Origin: Phanerodontia chrysosporium
Lineage: Eukaryota; Basidiomycota; Agaricomycetes; Polyporales; Phanerochaetaceae
NCBI GenBank assembly: GCA_001910725.1
Contig: MJGA01000007.1
Coordinates: 372,001 to 436,000 of the forward strand
DNA length: 64,000 nucleotides
Direction of reading: 5' to 3'
The notes under the pieces: model-generated
What the model was told of the DNA's origin: nothing
Databases searched by the model: none
What the model saw: the letters and a program-made list of their open reading frames with translations, nothing else
Shown: positions 36,553 to 46,325 of the stretch, one piece after another
Layout: each line of letters starts with the position of its first letter
Position numbering within the stretch: position 1 is the first letter of the stretch
Made by a program: the position numbers and the translations under genes

Positions 36553-38440
36553 ACTAATTCCTAAGCTGCTTGCGACACGCATCCCGGTGACCGCCCTTCT
36601 CCCAGTCACTGGAAAGTTCACGTTCAGCGGATTCCAGCCCAAGTGCACGGAACTCACCTCCGCTGACATCTCGTGCTGCAATACGCTACGACCCAGCAGC
36701 CCTTGCAAAGCTTCATGGGATGGGTGGGACGGTGTACATGGCACTCACACTTCGCCCAGGTACACCGCGCAAGAGGGGGCAAGGCGTCATCTCCTGCCAA
36801 GTCATCCCGCGCATCTGCAGGCATGAGACGTCCGAGTCGCCGCCAAGAGGCGACCACGGCACGCCACTGTACGTTCTTGTATAATTCACGCTTGCTGGCG
36901 ATTTCCGCGACCGTCGAATGCCACATGCGGTACGTATGCCGCCGCAGTGGTGCGAGCGCTGCCTTCGGAGGCCCAACTCTGCCCAGAAGCCGTCCGCAGG
37001 ACGCGATATTCGACTCTGCGTCGTGGATGACCCCTACAGATGATTCAGTGGTATTCGCAGGGCACGAGGAGGTGAATATGTACTGTGCGAGTAAGGGGGC
37101 TCCGCCTCCATTGCCGGAATCAGCCATTGTGCAAGCGTTCCGATGATTCCAAACAGCTGAGACTCGGGCATGCGACACGACGGCGTCGCTTGCAATGTCA
37201 GAAATGGTAGTGCTAGGTCACCAATCATAAGTATCCATTAGCAGACTAGGTCTCTATGCAAGATCTCGATGTACGCACCGGACAAAGAAGAAATGACCTC
37301 CGGAGATCACTTTATGGCTTTCAAGTTTCCAATCCCCAAGGCATAGCTGGCGTCGATACGCAGCGAGTATTCTGCCGAAGGCTTGACGTTGAAGAGGGTC
37401 GTTCAAGTCGAATGACAGCCTGGGCCAGATGGCGCTCGTCACAAGTTGCAGGTAATAAAGCGAGTCGTCTTTGAAACGACTATCATCGAGAGCATCGCAA
37501 AGTCTGAGAAGGTAGCGCTCAGATGTCTCCGGATCGGCCCCAAGTCCTCTGATCACGACTTCTAGATGACAGCCTATCGTTGCTACTAACCGCGTAGTGG
37601 TCCTGAATTGGAGATCCCGGTTGTCGGTCTCCGTCCACACAAGGAGGAGTAATCGTACTACGACCATAGACAAGCTTGTGAAGTGATCCCGTCTGTAAGA
37701 GAAGTTTCGTCAGAATTGGTTAAGCCAGTCCTTGTATGGTTACTGATGCTAAGACGATACTTACTTGTACTTATACCTCAGAATATCGTCGACGATAGGA
37801 ACACAGTCAACGATGCATGTGTAGAGAGACACAGAATTAGGTAGGCCTTCGTGAAGTGCGTCGCCACTAGATCGATCCAGCACCGAACGCCAGACGTCCC
37901 AGAGCGTGACCCATGCATCGAGGAAGTTGCAACGCAGGATATCGATCGCGTGTTCCGCGCTTGCAAACACGGGTAGCTCCCTTCGGGCTCAGTCATGATG
38001 CGATGTAGGCAGGGCTGGAGTATGAGCAGCATCCACAGAATATACAGTTGTTTCGCCTGCGTAAAATAAGACACCATGTCGCTAAATAGTCAACAGTGTC
38101 CACGCACCGTCATCTCCTCGCTGTAGCTTTGGAAGTCGGGAGCGTACAATTCGGCATCGCTGTACCCACAAAGGGAAGGCGCTGTCACTGCGTTCAGCAC
38201 CGCCGAAATAAAACCGTGGTCCCAGAGCACGCGCCACTCGTCGTCGCCCGCGGTGTTCAAGGCAATGAGAAGCTCTCGCCGTACCGTAGAGTCTGAACGC
38301 TCCCGGTGCCTATGAAGTGTAGCGAAGAGATTGGTCCATTGTGTCGGCGGTCCAGTGATGGACTCGGAGTACTGAATGGCGGCACCGTTCCACAACGGTC
38401 CTGGGCGATAAGTCTTTGCGAGAAAGTCCGGGAGGTTCAT
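36553..38440 (-). CDS. MYND-type zinc-finger protein of unknown function
   Basis: The C-terminal end is a MYND finger. CTWAKCECHVHRP supplies the first Cys set, KLCKGCWVVAYCSTRC the middle, and after an intron SDWEKGGHRDACRKQL the last His and Cys, just before the stop. Such fingers bind proline-rich partners. The N-terminal 500 or so residues are helical repeats without a known family. They begin MNLPDFLAKTYRPGPLWNGA and continue with blocks such as DAWVTLWDVWRSVLDRSSG and CDALDDSRFKDDSLYYLQL. This plan, helical region plus terminal MYND, is common in expanded agaricomycete families. At least four exons are joined by short introns. One base is missing near 37970 (before VFASAEHAIDIL). Function cannot be stated. 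Confidence 0.72.
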
Positions 38441-38738
38441 CGTTGATGGTGTCCTGCGGGGCCCTAGATATCTTTGTGATGGTCAATGGTGGAGTTAGCA
38501 AGAGAGTCGCTCGAGTAGCGTATACGACAGGGAGGAGTGAGGGCTGGACGCGGTTATTGCTCAGGTATAAATACAATACGCATCTAGAAAGAGTCACGCC
38601 ATCAGTATGGGCGACTATAGCTTTCGAGTCCGTGAATACCTACAAAACACCACAAATGATACAACGTATGGGTGTTGGACTTCCGTACCTCCAGTACCCC
38701 GTTTCCTCATTTCTGCTTTTCCTCAGGCTTGCCCCTTG
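38441..38738. other. Intergenic, MYND gene promoter
   Basis: About 300 bp between the MYND start and the 3' end of Sec14-like copy 2. A TATA-like GGTATAAATAC lies near 38560, read on the minus strand as TATTTATA about 120 bp before the MYND ATG. No further gene was seen. Confidence 0.45.
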
Positions 38739-39835
38739 TCAACATACCTTCTTTTCATCGAGTGCGCCATTCGACGAACTTCCCGGCGCTGTCCTCGCGC
38801 GATCGGGCCAAGCAAAACCCTCTGCCTTCCCCCCGTACCGTACCGGCAGCTCGTCCGCGTCGATATACGGGAGCAGCTTCCTGCCAATAGCCTCCGTACT
38901 GCTCGCGGCTATGTGGTGCACACGCGTGCAAACGGCCGGTGGAGCCATGAACGCTCTGATCCGGGACAGCACGGACATCCGCGCTGGCGTGTTCAGCAGA
39001 AAGCTGTGCGCCTACGGTGGACAGTAAATTCTTGAATATTTAATCTTTGACCACGGGGAGTTACTGACCGGAAGGTTTGGGTAGTAGTCCATGATAATGG
39101 TCGTGAGTGTCGCATTCGTGAACGGATGGTGGTGCAGTTCGGCGAGTGCGTCGGGACCGTACTCAGTAACGTGCACCACCTGATCGACAGTCTCGTAATT
39201 GAGAGACCGAGATATTTTTTCGGAGTTGCGTGCTGCTCGTCTGTACAATGGAATGAAGATTAGAGACAGCTACTCTGTCTGTTCATGACCAGATACGCAC
39301 AGGATGACAGTTTTAGAACCGGTGTCGAGCTCCTTCCGGAAGTGTCGTATTGTTTGGACGTCGAAGTGGTTGTATCTGTCGTCAGTCGTGAGAACAGGCC
39401 GCTGTGGAGCGACAGAGCACGTACATGACGGAACGCCCCGCCTTGTCCTTGCCAAACGCGACGGTCGAGGACCATGGCGCAACAAAGTCCCTCTTCACGA
39501 GCTCGTCAACATGAATCTCTTGTCTCCAACGGAGGACTTCTACTAGAAGAGTCCTTGTCGCAGTGACATCGAGCTTTCTGGATCTCGCGCGTTAGTCAGG
39601 ATGGTGCACCAAGAACGACCAGCACTCACTTCGCACGAAGGAATCGCATGAGCACGACGCTCACCCGTGCATCCGAGGCAGGGTCCGTCGGGTCAATCGG
39701 AATCCCCCAGATGGATAGAGTCTTGGGTACGTCACCGCCGTATGCAGCGCGGCAGATGTCCGGAAGCATGGACTGCAGCCAAACAAGGTCAATTTCGGGC
39801 GCAGGGGGCGCTGAACGGCAAGCTCACCCTCAGTG

Positions 39836-39843
39836 CCCTAAGC
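39836..39843. repeat. Target-site duplication, left copy
   Basis: CCCTAAGC, identical to 44141-44148. Eight bases is the rule for hAT insertions. Confidence 0.95.
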
Positions 39844-39860
39844 TAGTGTTGCCGCGGAGT
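39844..39860 (+). repeat. Left terminal inverted repeat of the hAT element
   Basis: TAGTGTTGCCGCGGAGT. It matches the reverse complement of the right end except for one base (GCGG versus GCAG). Confidence 0.93.
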
Positions 39861-40076
39861 GGACACAGATGAGTCTGGAGTCGCCGGCACGTTCGGCTTG
39901 TCACTCCGGACTCGTTCGGAGTCAGACACGCGGCACTCCAGAGTACTCCGGAGTCACTCCAGAGTAGCGCCATCTGAGCGCCTATGCATGCCCAGGATGC
40001 CAATGCACTCATCGCACACGTCGAAAGGCCAAACAGCATGGTATAAGTGGCAGAAAACATGTATATATACACCTCT

Positions 40077-43000
40077 TTACAATTTACACCAATCTGGATT
40101 CTCCTGCTCTGCGTCGACAATCTGGTGCGTCTCTCGGATTAGAGCCAAAACTTGATCGATTTTACCTTCAGATATAAGCTCATCAATCTGTTCTTGCGGT
40201 ATGTCAAGAGACGCAAGCATGGCGTCAGATGTCAGGAGATCATCTGTGAAGCTCAGGCGCTGCTGGCGGATAGAGAACTTCAGAATCTGGAGTATCTCCA
40301 TCACAGCAGGAGACATGTTTGACCTGCGCAAGGTATCGGTTTCCTTGCTCGACGAAAAGACGCGCTCGCAAGGCACCGAGGACGCCTGAGCAGGAAGGAC
40401 ATCAAGCGCGACCCGGTACATGAGCGGGAGCTTCTTGGCCTTGTTCTGCAACATAAATACATTAATAGGTATCTTGTAAATCGATGACAAGTACTTGCCT
40501 CCCAATAGACCACGAGATCAACCTGGGTCTCGACTAAGTCGTCCTCACACTGTAGGCCTTCATATATATCAATTTCCTTATCAACAGCCGCCTTGTCCTC
40601 TTCTTGAATACGTTGCTCCTGGTTTGCTGCGTCCTCATGAGTTGAGGAGCTAGCGCCTCGAGCTTGACTGCCGGGGTCAGCCCCTTGGGAGTACGTCTTG
40701 ACAAGCGCAGTGAAGCGCCGGTACCCCGATGCTTGCGCGCGGCTTGCATGACTGCGATGGTTGACATCAGAACGTTGTGAGCCTGAGGAGGCTGATGTGG
40801 GCGTGCGCGCAGCGGCAAGAGAACCGCTCTCTCGCATTGAGCGTCGATAGCTGAGCAACTGCAATCTACTCAGTACTGACAACGCTCTGACAGGTAGCTA
40901 AAATACTCACAACTTCACGCAGCCATCTCTTTGCTAACTGGTAATCCTCTTCGGACCAGTGCTTCTTGATCCAGGCCAGCTTGATGCTCGGATTAAGAAC
41001 TGCCGGAGTAAGGTCAGGGTCTAGTGCAATATCCGAGCTGAGAATGTATCACTTACTCATTGCAAGAGCATACACACGTGTCCGTCGCGACTTGATGAAG
41101 TATTCTTCGAGCTTGTGGATGCTGACATTGATCGCATGGGATATTTTCGACTTCTCCTCGCTCATTTTCCTCAGAAGAAGGATCAGATTTTCATACAGCG
41201 GGAGGACGAGCGAAAGCGTCGGGGTGCGCTCTGCCGAGAGAATCTCTTGGACGCTGTGCGGAGCGTACAAAAATTCGCATATGTCTATGAGAACTTCCCG
41301 CTCGGTCTCGGAAAGCAACGACTCCGTGATGGCGTCGCTCTCGTGAACGAGTGCCTCAACCGCCTATTAACAGATCAGATGATATGTCAAGGGCCATGGA
41401 ACCTAGCGTACAGACCTCATATAGTTCGAGAAACCGGTCAATCATCGAGAGAGTCGATGACCAGCGGACGTCCATATCCCGTAAGAGCTGCACTTTCCGC
41501 AGCTTGAGAGCGACAGTCAGGTCACGGAAACGTTGGCGGCGCTGGCCAGATGCCCGACAGTTAGCGACTAGGGTTCGCACGTGCGCGACGACGTCGTTTT
41601 CCAGAGCCTCCAGGTACTCCTTGTGTGATTGAAGTGCGCCGTTCATTTGAGCACTTACCACGCCGTCACGAGGCATGTAGCTTGTATGTCCAGGTTCATC
41701 AGGGAAGATATCATGGTCTACGCGGGTTAGCTCGCGAAGACCGGCTTGCACAGCAATGTTGATGACATGTGGGAAGCATCTATGGCATACATCAGACATA
41801 GACTGAGGCTTCGGACGGCATGTATTACTCACCGAATTCGATTTTGCTCTGAATTGAATGATATACCCTCTGTCCTCAGACGGGCTTCGAGCTCGTCAAG
41901 CATTGTACCGCAGTTGCTCGCGTTATCAAGGGTCACCATGCCAATCTGAGCTTGCAGGTCAGCTTAGTAAAACATCCTTGTAAAGCTCAAACGCACCTTA
42001 TGCTTGATGCCGAGCTCGTTCAGTATATGAAGAAAGTGGCCGGCCAAATGTACACCTGCATGTGAGCCCTCAATATAGCGAAATCCCACTAGGCGTGCAC
42101 GAAGCTCTAGACGCCCTCGTGCATCGCGGGCCATGTAGTGAGCTGTGACAGCGAGAAACGCCTCTAGCGTTCGTCGTGTCCACACATCAGTGGTAAACGA
42201 GACGCGCCCGAGAGCGTTCTTAAGCTGTTCGTCAGCAGAGTCCAAATGAGTGTGATAGCTCGCGCATACCTGAAGGTCGTGAGCAATCAGATCATGCTCA
42301 CGCTTGAACGCTTCTGCAATAAGCTCGAGGAGACGTGTTCGACGTGGTATGTCTTCATCGTCGAGATCTGGGCATGCGTATAGCAGGAGTTCCCGGAACT
42401 CCGGACATTCTGTTACGTTGATAGACTAGTACACTGTCAGTTAAAGGCGGGTAATGGATCAATTCTGAACTTACTTGGTCATCAGCAGCTATCCACCGTA
42501 CGAGGAGATGATGAAAGCGTTCAAAACAGAACGCTTCTCTGATGCGCACATGGCATGGCGCTGTTTCGGTGTCGCTATCGGTGTCGCCAGAGCTGTCACC
42601 ACCGTCATTCGCCCTCCCGGTAACCGAGATGCGCTTGTGCTTCTCGTGACCCTTCAGACCTTTCGCAATGACAATCTCCTTCCATGCCTTCGCGTGCACC
42701 CTCCGTAGATGCTTCCGGATGGTACTAGTACCACCCTTTCTAATGCACCACGTCTGCCATTTGTTGGCACTCCTGAATTTACCGTGATCAGTTCATGTTC
42801 TCAGTACTATGAATCGAGACCAAGACTCACCAGCACAGTCTACAGCCGACATAAGGGTCCCGAGGCTTCTCCAGGAAGATGGGCTCGTTCTCGGGCAAAC
42901 TAGTGGGCTGCTCTGGTGACGGTAATTTACGCATGAAGTACCATACGTCAGATGCACTCAGATCACCGGTCGATGAGTCGTCCTTGAGCAGTGAGCGATA

Positions 43001-43579
43001 GCCTGCAGCGTATGAGTTTGGTGACACGGCTGGATGCGCCTCTCGGCTGAAGGATGCAGGCGCTGAAGGGCCGACACCGTGAACTTCCACTATGTCGGGG
43101 ATGTTCTGGCTCCGAGTCGCCGAGTTCTTTGGCCTCGTCCTACGCTTTTTCGGAGGTGGAGGCTGCCCGTCATCCAGGCTTCTAGATGGAGAAAGGGCCT
43201 GCGGGAGTGCATCATAGTGGCGGCGACGGCTTGGACTGTTGGTCGAAGATGTCCCCTGCAAGACCGAGGCATGAGGTGGGGGCGTTTGTTGCAGGCGGAG
43301 AGGGTATTGTGGTGTCAGGTGAGATGTCGATGCATGGACGCCGTAGTCAAGATGAGGAACACCGTGTATTGCTGGGTGGACAAAGACGGAGGGATCGGAA
43401 GGAGATGCGGTCGCTTGGGAAGGGAACGGGGAGGGGTTGAGACTTGGCACAGTCCTGGTAAGGGTGGTTGAAGGTGACGAGAGCGGTTGGGACGGATGAG
43501 GATATCTGCTGCATGTACAGCGCCGTCGGTCTGGGCAAGCGCAGCGTTGTGGAGGGGTATAGGGGCCGTGGTAAGGCAT
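40077..43579 (-). CDS. hAT transposase
   Basis: This is the enzyme that would cut and reinsert the element. Domain order is typical. A disordered Pro/Ser-rich N-terminus comes first. A BED zinc finger is split by an intron (GCRLC, then TSTIRKHLRRVHAKAW). The RNase H-like core gives GRVSFTTDVWTRRTLEAFLA with a first acidic residue and IGMVTLDNASNCGTM with a second. A long helical insert (HKEYLEALENDVVAHVRTLV; MDVRWSSTLSMIDRFLELYE) and the C-terminal hATC dimerisation block (SSVPCERVFSSSKETDTLRR) follow. At least seven short introns are present. The exons I could follow are open with no missing bases, in contrast to several host genes. I infer the start at 43579; an additional upstream exon is possible. 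Confidence 0.85.
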
Positions 43580-44123
43580 AGAGGCGTTCTGTAATGTTCC
43601 TGAGCATTAAAACGAGTGTCAGGCATTTGATTTATATGATTTCCATACCTTCATCGCAGGCTTTGTGCGTCATGACTACACGTCAGAGGCTGGTGGTGCA
43701 ATGGGTCAAAAACAGCTTCAGACGATGCATATACCATACATGCATGCGCGCAGAGGGGTGTGGCGTGCTCCTCTGGTCGAGCTGCCTCAAAAATCGGCTT
43801 CCAGTACGTCAGCTTTGGGAGCACATTGAAGTTGAGCATACCATCATTTCCAGCTCTCGCAGGTTCATATCGGTCTCAGAGTTGAATTACAACGTTTCAT
43901 AAGTCAAGGGAGGTATATTCTCGGTGCTAAAGATGTGGTTTCGCGTCGCGTTGCGGCATGAGGAAGGGGACGCGTCGATGGAACAGAGGTGGTGACCGTG
44001 GAAGTCATCACTCCGGAGTGACGTCGGAGTGCTCTGGAGTGGTCACGTGCGACTCCGGACGACTCCAGAGCGGCAAGCCGCGATGCCGGCGGAGTGGATC
44101 ACAATCCGCTCCAGAGCACTCCG

Positions 44124-44140
44124 ACTCTGCGGCAACACTA
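44124..44140 (-). repeat. Right terminal inverted repeat of the hAT element
   Basis: On the minus strand it reads TAGTGTTGCCGCAGAGT, the partner of the left end. Confidence 0.93.
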
Positions 44141-44148
44141 CCCTAAGC
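44141..44148. repeat. Target-site duplication, right copy
   Basis: CCCTAAGC, the second copy, in exon 1 of the Sec14-like gene. Confidence 0.95.
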
Positions 44149-44255
44149 TTTTTCCATTCCTCCTGCGTGAAACTACGCGTGAGCGCGTTCTGAGGCTCAG
44201 CCTCTGATAATAGGTCAGAATTACTGCGATCTACGACTCTGGTGGGCTTGGTCAT

Positions 44256-44703
44256 GGTAGCAAGTTGTGAGTGCTTCAGGCCCCGTATGTGAGTCACAGG
44301 AGGAGCTCACTGGTATATAGACTCCTTGATTGCGCAGTCTCATACTCCGCATCCATGGGTTGAACCACGGAGGACGCGGCATGGGTTTGAGCGCTGCTCC
44401 ATCGTCATAGGACTCTGCCTATATCTCGAGGTACATCTGGAGATGGCTAAGCTGTGTAGTGTCGAGAGATTCTTGGACGCAAACTTCGCCCATGCCGCCA
44501 GACTGGAGTGCTCCGAAGGGGCTTCGTAGCAGTGCGAGGTCAAGAGCCTGACAGCCGCTACTGAGCCGCCAGCCCGCCGTCAGCTCTTCGTGCCACGTGG
44601 TTTCGCAGAAGACGCCCAAGCCTAGCCGCAGTGAACATGTGACATGCATTATATCCGTGTTTACATGATGAGAGACGCGTTCGAAAGTACACCATATACC
44701 GAA
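44256..44703. other. Intergenic, Sec14-like copy 2 to F3
   Basis: This holds the promoter of Sec14-like copy 2 and the 3' end of F3. From about 44585 it matches 46326 onward (GTGCCACGTGGTT.CGCA), marking the start of the F3/F4 duplication. Confidence 0.6.
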
Positions 44704-46281
44704 TCAATGATCAGTTCCCCACCACAACCCGTCGAACATCGTGAGCGCAGAGTCGGTGACGTCCTCCCACTCGATGCCTGCGCGCATCCGGTCCGCCGTC
44801 GTGACCTCCAACCTGTCGCCCGCCCAGGGCCCGTCCATGACAGCGCACCCGGCATCAATGACGCGGAGGCCGCCCTCGTCGGACCAGCAGATGCGCCCGA
44901 GCAGGAGGTGCCCGAGCGCGGGCTCGTCCGCGTCGCCCTCGCACCGCTCCCGCAGCGCGCGCCCGCGCACGTACTCACCCGTGCTCAGGTTGCACAGCAC
45001 CGCGGCGCCGTCGACGCTGCTGCGCTTCATACGCGGCGTGAGCGCGTCGAGGTGCGCGAGGAACGCGTCGAAGCGCCGGCGCTCGCCCGCGCCCATGCGC
45101 GCGTCCGCCGCGCCCTCGTCGAGCGCGGCGACGGCGCTGTCCCAGTGCCCGAACTCGGCCGTGCGCTTCCTGTACGTCTCGCCCACAAAGTTGTAGAAGC
45201 CGTCGTCGGTGCAGTAGCCCGCGTCTGCCATCTGTTTGGCGACGAGTTCGGCGACGGGCGACGGGAGCGAGGCGTCGTCGACGTAGTCCCCGATGCAGAT
45301 GATGCGGTGGCCCGCCCACGGAGAGACCTCCCGGTCGAGAAGCTGCCGCACCCTGAACGCGCCGGCGGCGGCGAGGACGTCGTCGATGATGCAGAGGAAG
45401 ACCGCGTCCAGCAGGCTGTCGATGCACTTGAAGATCTCACGCAGGAGCTCGTGGGAAAGCGCGAGCAGCTTCGACGACTGCGCACGAGGAGCACGCAGGG
45501 GAGTGTTTTCCTCGGTTATGGGCCTGGCATGATGGTCGGTAAAGCACACAGCATGCTACTTCGAGACGTACCACACGTCTTCGACCCACCCTGCAAACGT
45601 GGTGGGCGACACCAACAGGAGGTCGAGCATCTCTCCGACCTCTCGCGACCAGAGGAACTCTTTGAGCTTCAGCCCTTGGAAGGGCATGGAATAGACCTCC
45701 TGGGCGTCCAAGTTAACTCTGGAAGACGACAATCAGTATGATATACACCAGCGGTGGCAGCAGTGTACGCACATTTTCCAATACTCTCCCATGGCTCGAA
45801 GTTGCAACGAGACACAGCACGCTGAGGCCAGCTCCTTATGTACAGCCCCTGCCTAGCTTCACACCGTTCCCAAAGAGGACGCGATGACTCGACATGGGGA
45901 GCGAGAAGGCAGACCCCCTGGCGGACATGATCTGCCCAGCCACGCTCCCCGCTAGCATTCACGTCGGTTTACGTATCTCAGCGGTAGCGCGATCACTGTA
46001 ACGTCCGAGCAGCCCACTGCGACCGAAGGCTCTCGAAGTTACGCCGCCCCAGGCTGCGTCACACAGTGGCAGTTGGTAGAGGGTGGCAGAGGTCTCACAG
46101 GGTGTTCGGCACCGTCGCTTTTGATCCGTCACTTCGTGGCGCAAACGTGGCACAGACGCCCAGAGCGCAAGAACAAAAAGGGGAGGAAAACGGTCATGAC
46201 ATTCGTGAACAGAAACAGCCTATGCTGAGAAAACAGAGACATAGCCAAGGCCGATATAAAATACCCCATAAATAGTGCCCA
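44585..46281. repeat. Segmental duplication unit A (F3 and its upstream DNA)
   Basis: It pairs in direct orientation with 46326-48256. The non-coding part 45800-46280 is nearly identical to 47790-48256, apart from small indels, over words such as GAACAGAAACAGCCTATGC and GCCGATATAAAATACCCCAT. The two units are adjacent. Confidence 0.85.
44704..45792 (-). CDS. F-box-like protein F3, twin-WAGD family
   Basis: F3 shares the exon plan of F1/F2 but is strongly diverged and GC-rich. Exon 1 is MGEYWK. Exon 2 gives NLDAQEVYSMPFQGLKLKEF and MLDLLLVSPTTFAGWVEDVW. The main exon has LLALSHELLREIFKCIDSLL (F-box-like), then REVSPWAGHRIICIGDYVDD, an ADARMGAGERRRFDAFLAHL helix, VDGAAVLCNLSTGEYVRGR, LLLGRICWSDEG, and the closing GPWAGDRLEVTTADRMRAG with IEWEDVTDSALTMFD. 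The frame is intact. Its upstream DNA is nearly repeated before F4. A 365-codon open frame on the opposite strand is a by-product of the GC-rich codon use. Function is unknown. Confidence 0.72.
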
Positions 46282-46325
46282 TTAGGTCCGAAAGAGAGGC
46301 CACAGCCGCCCAGTTCTGATCACCC

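Larger units (their letters stand above)
39844..44140 (-). mobile_element. hAT DNA transposon, complete
   Basis: The element is bounded by a perfect 8-bp target duplication (CCCTAAGC at 39836-39843 and 44141-44148) and by 17-bp terminal inverted repeats with one mismatch. It encodes one multi-exon transposase on the minus strand. Both ends carry arrays of ACTCC(G/A)GAGT-like motifs. Target size, inverted-repeat length, BED finger and hATC domain all fit the hAT superfamily. With ends and reading frame intact, it may be or recently have been autonomous. Confidence 0.93.
38739..44255 (-). pseudogene. Sec14-like CRAL-TRIO gene, copy 2, split by a hAT transposon
   Basis: This gene is a paralog of copy 1. 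Its first exon (44255 down to 44141) reads LTRSFTQEEWKKLR, equivalent to LTRRFTPAEWDAFKKLR of copy 1. The rest resumes at 39843 and continues MLPDICRAAYGGDVPKTLSI, SDARVSVVLMRFLRAK, LLVEVLRWRQEIHVDELV, FGKDKAGRSVM, SLNYETVDQVVHVTEYG, MDYYPNLPV and finally MSVLSRIRAFMAPP with LPVRYGGKAEGFAWPD. Between them sits 4,297 bp of transposon with its 8-bp target duplication. The insertion falls in the coding part of exon 1, close to the donor site of its first intron. Away from the insertion the exons look intact, so the disruption is probably young. As sequenced, a normal product is unlikely. Confidence 0.82.

Noticed and set aside
39836..39843. The target duplication CCCTAAGC resembles the telomere repeat CCCTAA
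   Set aside because: It is a single short match within coding sequence of a host gene; no telomeric array is present.
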